A stretch of DNA of 34,372 bases from DATJMJ01 sp035508795 (GTDB taxonomy: Bacteria; Actinomycetota; Acidimicrobiia; Acidimicrobiales; Palsa-688). The translations under genes and the position numbers were made by a program. How positions within the stretch are numbered: the stretch's first letter is position 1; each line of letters starts with the position of its first letter. The notes below the pieces were generated by a model. That model was not told the DNA's origin. It saw only the letters and a list, made by a program, of their open reading frames with translations, and did not search any database. Location: the NCBI GenBank assembly GCA_035508795.1, contig DATJMJ010000106.1, positions 1 to 34,372 on the forward strand. Direction: 5' to 3'. Positions 1 through 7,338 of this stretch are shown one piece after another.

Positions 1-1
1 C

Positions 2-667
2 ATCGCCAAGGCGGCGGCCGAGGCTGACCAGGGCGACGGCGTCGTGGTCCTCACGATCTCCCAGCGGATGAGCAGCGTCTACCAGGCCGCAGGCGTCGCT
101 GCCAAGATCCTCGAGGGGGAAAAGGTGTCTGTCGTCGACACGGGCACCGCCGCCGGGGCTGAAGGCCTCGTGGTGCTGGCCGCTTCCAAGGCTGCGAGGC
201 AGGGCCGGCCTCTAGACGAGGTCGTGGCAGCGGCCAACGTCGCGCTCCGCAGCACCAAGCTTGTGGCGACCCTCCCGTCGCTTGCCCATCTCGCACGCAG
301 CGGCAGGGTCCCCGGGGCGGCTGCGTGGGGGGCGCAGTGGCTTGGGTTGAGCCCGCTCTTCGAGTTCAGGTCGGGCAGGGTATGGCCGTTGCGCCCGGCA
401 CGGGGCCTTCGATCGGCCACCCAGCGGATGGTCTCGGAGGTGGCCCGGGAGGCTCGCCGCCAGGACGGCGCTCATCTCCACGTGGCCGCGCTCCACGCGT
501 TGGAACCGGGCATGGCGGCGGCCCTGGTCGACCAGGTGAGCGGCCGGGTGCCGCTGGCGAGCTCGTTCCTCGGGTCGTTCACGGCCGTCATGGTGGCCCA
601 CACCGGCCCGGGGTTGTTAGGCCTTGCGTGGCGCTGGGAGCAGCCCGGCTCCGAGCAGGTGCCCTAG
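2..667 (+). CDS. DegV family protein, 3' part
   Basis: The frame is already open at base 2, so the true start lies left of the window; about 221 residues are visible. DegV proteins bind fatty acids; in Firmicutes the FakB members feed bound fatty acid to the kinase FakA. The visible part starts in the first domain (VVLTISQRMSSVYQAA, the ligand-contacting TISxxxSxxYQ-type segment), continues through a VSVVDTGTAAGAEGLVVL block and ends in the second domain (TLPSLAHLARSGRV, then LFEFRSGRVWPL). These blocks match the family order. The stop codon overlaps the end of the convergent membrane gene by 4 nt. No partner kinase is visible here. Family call good, ligand unknown. Confidence 0.8.
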   Translation: MAKAAAEADQGDGVVVLTISQRMSSVYQAAGVAAKILEGEKVSVVDTGTAAGAEGLVVLAASKAARQGRPLDEVVAAANVALRSTKLVATLPSLAHLARSGRVPGAAAWGAQWLGLSPLFEFRSGRVWPLRPARGLRSATQRMVSEVAREARRQDGAHLHVAALHALEPGMAAALVDQVSGRVPLASSFLGSFTAVMVAHTGPGLLGLAWRWEQPGSEQVP

Positions 668-1407
668 GCCGCAGCCGCCGTCGGCCCCACTACATCGATC
701 GCACCTTCCGGGCCGAGCGCACCCGGTGATGCCGTCGAGGCCGTGCGGGGGTCGAGGCTGTTGCGCCGCAGGCTCCGCCTAAACCACCATGAGCTGAGAG
801 CGACACCGCCCAGGGTCAACGTCCACGAGAACCCGGTTTTGGCTGCCAGGAACGCCGCCGCCGGCCCGACGACATCGTGCGCTTGGTCGAGGGGCACGCT
901 CAGGAGCAAGGCGACTGTGCCCGCCGCGTTCGCCAGGCTGACGAGCGCCCAAAGCAGGCTTATCCGGACGAAAAGCTGGCGGACCTTCGGGCGTTTCAGG
1001 AACGAGGCCGGCATAGGTACGAAATCGTGGGCGAGCCTCTCCGCCAACGGTTTGCCGAGGGGCACCGACAGGAGGAAGGCGCCTCCTACAAGAGCCGTGG
1101 CGAGGGACGGCTGAAGGAAATAGACGAAGAGCCCGCTGCTCCCGCTCGCGAGAGCGAGGAACGAGCGTGCGGTGATGCCGAGGGTGGCGATGACGAGCAG
1201 GGCGGGCAGGCCCTCTTTGCGTATGAGGCGGCGGACCAGGGCGAGGTAATTCCAGCCAAGGGCTGTGAGGATCGCCCCCTTCGGGCCGAGGAACGAGAGT
1301 GCCGTGTAAAACAGGGCGAGGGGGACAAGGGTCGCTTCGACCACCTGGGGAGCGGCTCGCCTGGCCAGTTCACGCAGCCGGGGCAGCTCGAAATGATGAT
1401 GGTCCAC
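664..1407 (-). CDS. VC0807-like multi-spanning membrane protein
   Basis: Predicted integral membrane protein of 247 residues if started at the GTG at 1407. Hydrophobic segments include VEATLVPLALFYTALSF, LPALLVIATLGITARSFL, a segment around FVYFLQPSLATALVGGAF, LFVRISLLWALVSLANA and a last one near the C-terminus. The arrangement resembles the VC0807-like family, related to intracellular septation protein A, which has no established biochemical function. The frame stays open to an ATG at 1602, but the extra 65 residues look like untranslated composition, whereas GTG 1407 has GGAGG and GAGG just upstream; I prefer 1407. The 3' end overlaps the DegV gene by 4 nt in a convergent arrangement. Gene is secure, family name moderate. 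Confidence 0.65.
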   Translation of the reverse strand: MDHHHFELPRLRELARRAAPQVVEATLVPLALFYTALSFLGPKGAILTALGWNYLALVRRLIRKEGLPALLVIATLGITARSFLALASGSSGLFVYFLQPSLATALVGGAFLLSVPLGKPLAERLAHDFVPMPASFLKRPKVRQLFVRISLLWALVSLANAAGTVALLLSVPLDQAHDVVGPAAAFLAAKTGFSWTLTLGGVALSSWWFRRSLRRNSLDPRTASTASPGALGPEGAIDVVGPTAAAA

Positions 1408-1729
1408 ACTATTGCCTCGGCCTCCGGCGCCCGGCCTTGAGGCTGCCTCGGCCAGATGGGGCGAGCAGTCTCCGGCAGGCGAGGAGAAAAGGTTTGAAGC
1501 TGTGGCCTGGTTCACAGGCCTGTCGCGATTTGCGGCTTGATCACGTGGCTTTTCCTCGAGGACGCCCCGCCGTGGCGCCCAGCTAGATGGTGGCGTCCCC
1601 ATCTTGACATAGGCCGGGGCCGAGCGGGAAGCGAGGGCTCCCTAATCGGAAAAACAGACGCGCTAAGTGGTTAGGGCCACCCCCCAAAGCGCTGAAGTCT
1701 CGACGAACACGCACTAGCGTGCGACTGGA
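1408..1729. other. Divergent intergenic region
   Basis: This stretch separates the divergent VC0807-like and YbhN-like genes, assuming the minus-strand gene starts at 1407. No additional gene is supported; the minus-strand frame is open to 1602 but its residues look random. A perfect TTGACA lies at 1604-1609 on the + strand without a convincing -10 at the usual distance. The likely promoter of the + gene is the TAGCGT at 1715-1720, listed separately. Confidence 0.5.
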
Positions 1730-1730
1730 G
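1715..1730 (+). promoter_or_regulatory. Probable near-leaderless promoter of YbhN-like gene
   Basis: TAGCGT at 1715-1720 matches the actinobacterial TANNNT -10 pattern. Transcription would begin near 1727, three bases before the GTG at 1730. No -35 consensus is visible. The same geometry recurs before other genes in this window. Confidence 0.45.
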
Positions 1731-3031
1731 TGGCTTCTCCGCCTGTCCGTGGCGTTGGGGACAGCGGTCCCTGTGACCCGGTTGCCGTGGGCCAACCGGC
1801 CGGCGGCGACGGGGTCGTGCAATCGCGCTCCGCTGACGGCACCGTCGATGTGACCGGCCCTGTCGGAGCCGGCGGCCCTGGCGGCGGGAGGGGCGGCAAC
1901 GGCGATGCCTCCGCCCGGTCGCCAAACGGGGCAACGGCTGGCAGCGCCGGCGCAACCGGAGAAGCGAGTGACGCAAAAGGCCGCCACCACCGGAGCGATG
2001 TCTTGCGCTGGGTGCTCGAAGTGGTGGTGCTCGCCGCCGCCGCCATTTTTGTCATCCGGCGCGCAGGCAACAGCATCGGCCAGGTTGGGGCGGTCTTCGG
2101 GCACCTTCACTGGCACTGGCTGTTCGTGTCCGTTGCAGCCGAGTGCGGGTCCATCGTGGCTCTTTCCTGGTTGCAACAACGGTTGTTGCGTGTGGCCGGC
2201 GTCGGGGTGGGGGTCGGCGACCTGGTACCCGTCACGGCAGCGAGCAACGCCGTCGCCCAGTCGCTCCCAGCGGGGCTCCTTTTCGCAGAGGGGTACTCCT
2301 TCCGGCAGTACCAGCGCCTGGGAGCCAGCCGGGCAGGCGGCGTTTGGGCCGAGCTTTCGGCAGGCTCACTCGCGGCTGCGGGCCTTGCGTCCGTCGCGGT
2401 GGCTGGCGCAGTGGTCGTCGGCCCGGGCCTCAGGTTGAAACTTCTTCCCGGGCTGGCGGTAGTCCTCGCTGGCGCCCTTGTCGCCGCCGCCTTGTTCCGC
2501 AAGGCTCCCCTCCTGGCGAGCCTCATAGCGCGGGTGCTCCGTTTTTCCGAGCGCGTGCTGCCGGCAAGCCTTTGCAGGCACCTTCGGAGCGCCGAGCAGG
2601 CCGTGCGGGGCATGTGCGGCTTCCAACCGTCCTGGAGCGTGTGGGCGATCTGCCTCCTGGCGGCCATCCTCAACTGGGGCCTGGACGCAGTGGTGCTCGT
2701 CATGGGCCTGCTCACCGTGGGCGGCCCCGTCCCCTGGCGGGGCGTCCTGCTCTGCTACGCGGCCGCTCAGCTGCTCGTAGAGCTGCCGATCACCCCCGGG
2801 GGACTGGGCCTCGTCGAGGGCGGGCTCGTTGAGGTCCTGACCAGGTTCCACGTGGCAGTGTCGAGGGCGACGGCCGGGACCCTCATGTACCGGGCAGTGT
2901 CCTACTGGTTCCTACTGGTGATCGGCTGGGGGGCGGCGTCGTGGTTGACGGTGCGCAACCGCCGGGCCGACCGCACCCAGGGGCAGGCACGGTCCCAGGG
3001 CGAGGCTCAAACAGCCCACAGTTTCGGTTGA
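1730..3031 (+). CDS. YbhN/UPF0104-type flippase-like membrane protein
   Basis: A 433-residue protein of the lysylphosphatidylglycerol synthase transmembrane-region family (YbhN, AglD-like), whose members are thought to move or modify lipids; the soluble transferase domain of MprF is absent. After about 85 Gly/Ala-rich, probably cytoplasmic residues come about eight hydrophobic segments. The diagnostic signature is ELPITPGGLGLVEGG at residues 351-365, followed by the YRAVSYWFLLVIG segment. The start is GTG at 1730, supported by a TANNNT hexamer 9 nt upstream rather than a Shine-Dalgarno. The low-complexity N-terminus is unusual, and a shorter protein starting near residue 85 cannot be excluded. 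The last codons fall inside an imperfect direct repeat. Confidence 0.8.
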   Translation: MASPPVRGVGDSGPCDPVAVGQPAGGDGVVQSRSADGTVDVTGPVGAGGPGGGRGGNGDASARSPNGATAGSAGATGEASDAKGRHHRSDVLRWVLEVVVLAAAAIFVIRRAGNSIGQVGAVFGHLHWHWLFVSVAAECGSIVALSWLQQRLLRVAGVGVGVGDLVPVTAASNAVAQSLPAGLLFAEGYSFRQYQRLGASRAGGVWAELSAGSLAAAGLASVAVAGAVVVGPGLRLKLLPGLAVVLAGALVAAALFRKAPLLASLIARVLRFSERVLPASLCRHLRSAEQAVRGMCGFQPSWSVWAICLLAAILNWGLDAVVLVMGLLTVGGPVPWRGVLLCYAAAQLLVELPITPGGLGLVEGGLVEVLTRFHVAVSRATAGTLMYRAVSYWFLLVIGWGAASWLTVRNRRADRTQGQARSQGEAQTAHSFG

Positions 3032-3108
3032 ACGTGCTGTCGCTCCTGCCGGCCCAAGCGAGGGCCGAAGCTCACAGTTCCGGTTGAGCGGCTGCGGCCT
3101 CCCGCCGG
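3016..3108. repeat. Imperfect direct repeat, about 39 bp, two copies
   Basis: Bases 3016-3054 and 3071-3108 align with a few mismatches and one gap (CACAGTTTCGGTTGAACG versus CACAGTTCCGGTTGAGCG, then a shared GCCGGC end), offset by 55 bp. The first copy contains the stop of the YbhN-like gene, the second the stop of the convergent microprotein. Confidence 0.6.
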
Positions 3109-3245
3109 CGTTTGCGGTCCCGGGCGTTGAGCGCCGCAGCGGGGACTGCGATCACCAGGACGAACCCGGCACTCGCGATGAACCCCCAGACCCAATCCAT
3201 GGGGGCGTTGTTGGTAGCAGCGAGCAGCGCGTGCGCCTCAACCAT
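3072..3245 (-). CDS. 57-residue single-pass membrane microprotein
   Basis: This short frame reads MVEAHALLAATNN, then a hydrophobic helix of about 20 residues (WVWGFIASAGFVLVIAVPAA, residues 18-37), then a strongly basic segment (RDRKRRRE, residues 42-49) and a short tail ending QPEL. That is the layout of a small single-pass membrane protein with its basic C-terminus inside. A TAGCAT hexamer at 3259-3254 on the minus strand ends 8 nt before the ATG, the same geometry seen before several clear genes here, and there is no Shine-Dalgarno. The promoter overlaps the 3' end of the DUF72 gene. I recognise no family. Function unknown. Confidence 0.6.
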   Translation of the reverse strand: MVEAHALLAATNNAPMDWVWGFIASAGFVLVIAVPAAALNARDRKRRREAAAAQPEL

Positions 3246-3259
3246 GGTGGCTCATGCTA
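3245..3259 (-). promoter_or_regulatory. Probable near-leaderless promoter of microprotein gene
   Basis: TAGCAT read on the minus strand (3259-3254) places a transcription start near 3247, two bases before the ATG at 3245. It lies across the stop codon of the DUF72 gene. Confidence 0.4.
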
Positions 3260-4055
3260 GTAGCCGTGCCATGCAGGTGGCATCCCGGACGGCTGCCCCG
3301 CCAACATCGTTGTTGAAATAGACGTAGACGTCGCTGCCGTTATCGAGCCAGGAACGGAGCAACTTCGAGGGTGCCGCCAGCCTCGCCTTGCCGTACTCGC
3401 CCGAGTAGTTGCCGGCTGCGGTCCCCGCCACGGGGCCGTGGAAACGGGCGTAACCCCATCCGGTGGTGAGGATCCAGGGATGGTCCTCCAACATGTCGTG
3501 GCAGCAGAGGGCGACCCCGTTGTCGGCAAGTAACTCGTAGGTGCTCTCGTGGAGCCACGACGGGTCGCGGAACTCCACGGCCCATTTGTGGCCGCCCTCT
3601 GCCTTTGCGCCCCGGGGAGCCTTTTTTCTCCCGCCGGTGCTGCCTGCCCTGTCCGTTTCGGCCACGAATGCGAGGAACTCGCTCAGTCTCTCCAGGTTGC
3701 GTTTCCAGCGTGGCGGGAGCTGGACGAGGTTCGGCCCGAGGTGCTCGCCCAGCAGATTGGCGCCGCTCAGGTAATTGGGCAGCCATCGCCCCGGGTCACG
3801 CAGCCTCAGGCGGTGCGTCCCGTACCGGCTCACCTTGACCGAAAAAATGAACCCGGCCGGGGCCTTTTCCTTCCACCCGCTGAACGTCTCAGCGGAGGGC
3901 AACCTGTAAAAGGTGTTGTTGACCTCGACGGTCGAAAAGAGGCGGGCGTAATGGCTGAGCCACTCTCTCGCCGGGACCTCGGGGCCGTACACCGTCTCGC
4001 GCCAGTCCTTGTACGACCAGCCCGAGCAACCGACCCGGGCGCGGCCACTCGTCAT
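3252..4055 (-). CDS. DUF72 (YecE-like) domain protein
   Basis: A 267-residue protein of the DUF72/YecE family, a TIM-barrel fold of unknown reaction. The N-terminal block VGCSGWSYKDWRETVYG, the VEVNNTFYRLPS segment, FIFSVKVSRYGTHRL, LGPNLVQLPP, the AVEFRDPSW segment and the C-terminal VYVYFNNDVGG appear in family order, covering nearly the whole length. A Lys/Gly-rich insertion near residues 140-155 (GGRKKAPRGAKAEGG) lies between barrel elements. The start is the ATG at 4055, with a TATAAC hexamer 8 nt upstream. It lies downstream of the acyltransferase on the same strand but probably has its own promoter. Confidence 0.88.
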   Translation of the reverse strand: MTSGRARVGCSGWSYKDWRETVYGPEVPAREWLSHYARLFSTVEVNNTFYRLPSAETFSGWKEKAPAGFIFSVKVSRYGTHRLRLRDPGRWLPNYLSGANLLGEHLGPNLVQLPPRWKRNLERLSEFLAFVAETDRAGSTGGRKKAPRGAKAEGGHKWAVEFRDPSWLHESTYELLADNGVALCCHDMLEDHPWILTTGWGYARFHGPVAGTAAGNYSGEYGKARLAAPSKLLRSWLDNGSDVYVYFNNDVGGAAVRDATCMARLLA

Positions 4056-4069
4056 GAGGCCTCGTTATA
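4055..4069 (-). promoter_or_regulatory. Probable near-leaderless promoter of DUF72 gene
   Basis: TATAAC on the minus strand (4069-4064) differs from TATAAT at one base and ends 8 nt before the ATG, placing +1 near 4057. No -35 or Shine-Dalgarno is evident. The upstream 85 bases are an irregular run of GGTAGC/CCGG repeats. Confidence 0.45.
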
Positions 4070-4154
4070 CCCCGTGCCTGTGCCCCGGTAGCAGGTGACC
4101 GGTAGGTAGCCGGCAGCTGGCAGCCGCTTGCCGGTCGCTGGTAGCCGTCGTGGC

Positions 4155-6245
4155 TCAAGCGCCCGCAACGCCCGCAGACGCGAGAGCCGAAGCGACGAGG
4201 TTGGCGTAGACGGCCTGGCCCTTCGGGTCGGGGTGGACGCCGTCCGCCCACAGGATCCCCGGTGCCCGCGATGCCCGGTACCAGTTGACGACGACCACGC
4301 CGCGCTGGTGAGCCACGGCGGCGAGCGAACGGTTGGTCTCGCTCTGCCAGGGCTGGGGGACACGGACGTTGACGAACACGACCAATGGCACCCCCGCAGC
4401 CAACTGCCGTAGCGTCGCCACGTCCTCGGGGCTCAGGGGCCCATTGGTCCCAAGGTCGAGCACCAATGCCTTGAGGCCGCGCAGGTCTCCGGCTTCCCGG
4501 TATTCCTCGAGCCTCGAAATACCTTCCCAGACCTGGCGGCCGACGACGGCGTCGACCGTGATATCCCCGTGCACCCGGGTCTCGAGCGCGGTAGACGCCG
4601 CCAGTAGCACCGAGTCCCCGATGGCGAGCACCTGGTGGCTGAGGACCCTGCCTGCAGGCAACGGCCGGTCGCGTCCTGCCGTCGGTTTGTGGCCCGCCGC
4701 GGCCGACCTTGTAGTCGCCGTTGGAGCGGCACTCGCCGGGGTAGTAGCAGTGGCGCCGGCCACCGCCGTCGTCGGCGCCGTCCCTTCGCCGGTGGCTGGG
4801 GCCGTCGCCGGCGTGGCGGGAGGGCTCGCGCCTGAGGTGACGGTGGTGGCCTGCACCGGACCGCTGGCGCCAGCGGATGGCGCCGTGGTAGCCGGCGACG
4901 AGGTTGTCCCGCCTGCTCCGGTGCCGGGCGCTGTCGTCGTGGTCGGGACCAGCTCGGTCCTCGCAGCCGGGGTGGAGCCGGCGACCATCGCCGCCGACAG
5001 CGCCGGGGGGTTGACGACCGCAAGCAAGATGGCAGCCGTAGCCCCGCAGGCCCCAGCCGACCCGAGGGCTGCAGTCCGTCCCGGCCGCCGCAACGCCCTG
5101 AGCACCGCTTGCGCCCTGCCTGTACGGAAGGGCTGCTCGACCAAGTTGTACGACATCTCGGCGCCCGCCCCGATGAGCCCGAGCCGCAGTACCAACAAGG
5201 GCCAGCCTGAGAGCCGGACGTCGATGTCAGGCCGTGTCAGGCAGATCACCGGCCAGTGCCACAGGTAGAGCGAGTAAGAACGCCTCCCGAGGTACTGCAG
5301 TGGCCGCAGCCGGAGGAGCCTCTGGACGCTGCCGGGTTGAAGGGAAACCAATAGCACGAGCCCCGTCAGCGCCGAGGCGAGGAATATGCCGCCCCTGTAG
5401 GTGAAACCGTCGTTCGAACCGAGGAAAACAAGCATGAGAGCGAGGCCTGCGAGCGCCGCCGAACCGAGCTGCGCCCTCCGCCTACGTGCCATGTGGCCGG
5501 TGTCAACGCGTCGGCCACGAGTCGCGCCGGCAAGTCCCGCCCCGATGAGGAGGCCGGAGCAATGAGTGAAGGTGTCGTAGTAAACGCCCGAAGGGTTGGA
5601 CGGGGCGTACAGCGCGGCCATCAACAATGCCGAGCCGACCGCTCCGGAGAACGACGCCCAGCACAACACTTGCAACGGCCGCCTGTGCACCTTTCGCACG
5701 ATCAGCAGCACGGCGAAGGGCCAGGCGAGGTAGAACTGCTCCTCGACTCCGAGCGACCACAGGTGCTGGAGGAGCGGTGGCCTGCCGATCGCCTGGAAAT
5801 AGTTGTCGTGGTGCAGGAGAAGGCGCCAGTTTGCGACGAAAGCAAGTGCGGCTGGGATGTCCGCGCGAAGTTCGGGTACGGCGTCGTGAGCGAAAAGGGC
5901 CGCCGCAATTGCCACGACAAAGAGCAGCACCACCAGGCCCGGCAGCAGGCGCCTGGCGCGCCTCGCCCAGAAACCTCTCAGCGCCGATCCGGTCGGCCCA
6001 CCGAAGAGGTCGAGCAGGAGGCCCGTGATGAGGAAGCCCGAAACTACAAAGAAAATATCCACCCCGAGGTAGCCGCCCGGGAGCCACGACGGGTTGAGGT
6101 GGTAAGCAATTACGGCTGCAATGCCGATTCCTCGCAAGCCGTCGAGCGCCGGCAGCCGCCTTCCTGCGGTCTGGACATCTCCGCGCCGGGCCCAACGAAC
6201 CTGAGGCGAGTACCAGGTTTGCCCGTACACAGTTTCCGGTTTCAT
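4155..6245 (-). CDS. Acyltransferase-3 / SGNH fusion (OatA-like)
   Basis: A membrane O-acyltransferase fused to an extracytoplasmic SGNH domain, the architecture of OatA-type enzymes that acetylate cell-wall or surface glycans. Numbered from ATG 6245 (696 residues): RLPALDGLRGI near residue 30, YHLNPSWLPGGYLGVD and FFVVSGFLITG, a RRARRLLPGL segment, LWSLGVEEQFYLAWP and SYSLYLWHWPV among about ten membrane spans. Then comes a Thr/Ala/Pro-rich linker of about 130 residues and the SGNH domain from about 539, with IGDSVLL (Ser 545), LDLGTNGP and ADGVHPDPKG (Asp 668, His 671), so the catalytic triad is intact. The frame is open to a TTG at 6323; neither start has a clear ribosome site. Substrate unknown. 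Confidence 0.85.
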   Translation of the reverse strand: MKPETVYGQTWYSPQVRWARRGDVQTAGRRLPALDGLRGIGIAAVIAYHLNPSWLPGGYLGVDIFFVVSGFLITGLLLDLFGGPTGSALRGFWARRARRLLPGLVVLLFVVAIAAALFAHDAVPELRADIPAALAFVANWRLLLHHDNYFQAIGRPPLLQHLWSLGVEEQFYLAWPFAVLLIVRKVHRRPLQVLCWASFSGAVGSALLMAALYAPSNPSGVYYDTFTHCSGLLIGAGLAGATRGRRVDTGHMARRRRAQLGSAALAGLALMLVFLGSNDGFTYRGGIFLASALTGLVLLVSLQPGSVQRLLRLRPLQYLGRRSYSLYLWHWPVICLTRPDIDVRLSGWPLLVLRLGLIGAGAEMSYNLVEQPFRTGRAQAVLRALRRPGRTAALGSAGACGATAAILLAVVNPPALSAAMVAGSTPAARTELVPTTTTAPGTGAGGTTSSPATTAPSAGASGPVQATTVTSGASPPATPATAPATGEGTAPTTAVAGATATTPASAAPTATTRSAAAGHKPTAGRDRPLPAGRVLSHQVLAIGDSVLLAASTALETRVHGDITVDAVVGRQVWEGISRLEEYREAGDLRGLKALVLDLGTNGPLSPEDVATLRQLAAGVPLVVFVNVRVPQPWQSETNRSLAAVAHQRGVVVVNWYRASRAPGILWADGVHPDPKGQAVYANLVASALASAGVAGA

Positions 6246-6511
6246 ATCGAAAGTGGCGAGGTGATTGCTCTCAGTGGTTGTCAGTTGAACGATGGGCCAC
6301 GGATAGTCTTGCACGGGCGGCAACCGTGGGAGCGCGATCCAATCTCACGAGATCCAGCCGCGTTTTCGCGCATAGAACTCACGAGAGTGGCCTCGGGCCG
6401 ATAGCTCTTATGAGCTTTGTGCGCGCGCCGGTGGCCGGCCGGGCGTCCAAGCCCCCGCCCCGCTCCACGCCGCCCGAGGACGGCCTGCCACGGACCGGCC
6501 GCTGCTCGTCC
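6246..6511. other. Divergent intergenic region
   Basis: This lies between the divergent acyltransferase and M48-like genes. Frames cross it on both strands but show no recognisable protein segment. I see no strong promoter for the minus-strand gene. No terminator or repeat stands out. Confidence 0.4.
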
Positions 6512-6528
6512 TAGCATCTCTTGCGCAA
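6512..6528 (+). promoter_or_regulatory. Probable near-leaderless promoter of M48-like gene
   Basis: TAGCAT at 6512-6517 ends 10 nt before the ATG at 6528, placing +1 near 6524. No Shine-Dalgarno is present. This favours 6528 over the longer open frame that begins at 6417. Confidence 0.4.
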
Positions 6529-7268
6529 TGCCTGCCGCAGACCCGCTCCGCTCGCGGACGATGTCCAACCGCCGCCGCGGCCTCGCCCTCGTGGTGGCAT
6601 CGGCGGTGCCGCTCGGCCTGGCGGCGGGGCTGCTCCTCTGGTTCCTCACGAGCTGGCCGTTCGGGATCATTGGCTTCGCGGCCGGGACCCTCCTGCTTGG
6701 GGGCCTCATGTGGTGGGCGGCCGAACCACTTGCGAGGCACGTGCTCAACGGTAAGCCTGCGGACCCCGTACGCCACGCCCGGCTGCTCAACCTGGTCGAG
6801 GGCCTGTGCGCGACCGTCGGTGTCCACCCTCCCGACGTGCGCGTCCGTGCCGACACGGGGCTCAATGCCGCCGTGTGCGGCCGCCGCCGCCGCCGGGCGA
6901 CACTGGTCGTCACCCAAGGGCTCCTCGACGAGCTCAACAGGATGGAGCTCGAAGGCGTGGTGGCCCAATCGCTGACGCGCATCCGCTGCTACGACATGCT
7001 CCCGGCGACGGTCACAGTGGCGACGCTCGGGATAGGGGCGACCGTGCTTTCCCCGCCCGAACCTGTGACGGCCATGGACCGTGCCGCGGTCAGCTTTACC
7101 CGCTACCCGCCGGGCCTCGTCTCGGCTCTCGAGAAAATGGAGGCTAAGGGTACCGATGTCCGTGGCGCCTCGCGGGCGAGCGCCCACCTTTGGTTCGCGC
7201 CGGCCGGCGGTACGACTGCTCCCCTCGCGTCCCTGAAGGACCGGGTCGAGGCGCTGCGCGAGCTGTAG
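6528..7268 (+). CDS. HtpX/M48-like membrane protein lacking the zinc motif
   Basis: A 246-residue relative of HtpX-type M48 membrane metalloproteases that appears catalytically dead. Two hydrophobic helices (about residues 18-40 and 45-65) are followed by an M48-like domain: VEGLCATVGVHPPDVRV, LNAAVCGRRRRRATLVVTQG, LLDELNRMELEGVVAQ and FTRYPPGLVSALEKM. Where active HtpX proteins have AHELSH, this one reads AQSLTR (146-151): both zinc histidines and the catalytic glutamate are replaced (Q147, S148, R151). The EFxAD-type third-ligand region is also altered (PEPVTAMDRAAV). The frame is otherwise intact, so this looks like a maintained pseudoenzyme rather than a decayed gene. The stop lies in a 16-bp tandem duplication just before pdxS. 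Confidence 0.75.
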   Translation: MPAADPLRSRTMSNRRRGLALVVASAVPLGLAAGLLLWFLTSWPFGIIGFAAGTLLLGGLMWWAAEPLARHVLNGKPADPVRHARLLNLVEGLCATVGVHPPDVRVRADTGLNAAVCGRRRRRATLVVTQGLLDELNRMELEGVVAQSLTRIRCYDMLPATVTVATLGIGATVLSPPEPVTAMDRAAVSFTRYPPGLVSALEKMEAKGTDVRGASRASAHLWFAPAGGTTAPLASLKDRVEALREL

Positions 7269-7293
7269 CAGGGTACAGCTGTAGCAGGGTATA
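7262..7293 (+). repeat. 16-bp tandem duplication
   Basis: Two adjacent copies, 7262-7277 and 7278-7293, read GCTGTAGCAGGGTACA and GCTGTAGCAGGGTATA, one base apart. The first contains the stop of the M48-like gene. The second creates TATAAA at 7290-7295, a possible additional upstream -10 for pdxS. Confidence 0.85.
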
Positions 7294-7323
7294 AAGGCCC
7301 CTAGCCCGGGCCCCCTCTGCCGG

Positions 7324-7338
7324 TAGGATCGTAAGTTA
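7324..7338 (+). promoter_or_regulatory. Probable near-leaderless promoter of pdxS
   Basis: TAGGAT at 7324-7329 ends 8 nt before the pdxS ATG, placing +1 near 7336. There is no Shine-Dalgarno upstream of this start and no obvious -35. Confidence 0.5.

Noticed and set aside
1408..1602. N-terminal extension of the VC0807-like protein to ATG 1602
   Set aside because: Residues are Pro/Arg/Ala-rich without conservation cues, while GTG 1407 has GGAGG/GAGG upstream.
5493..6404. A 303-codon + frame opposite the acyltransferase
   Set aside because: It lies antisense to the conserved acyltransferase-3 motifs and shows no domain.
6966..6983. Frameshift or sequencing error explaining the missing HExxH
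   Set aside because: The M48-like residues continue in the same frame on both sides (ELEGVVAQ and RIRCYDML), so the motif change is by substitution.
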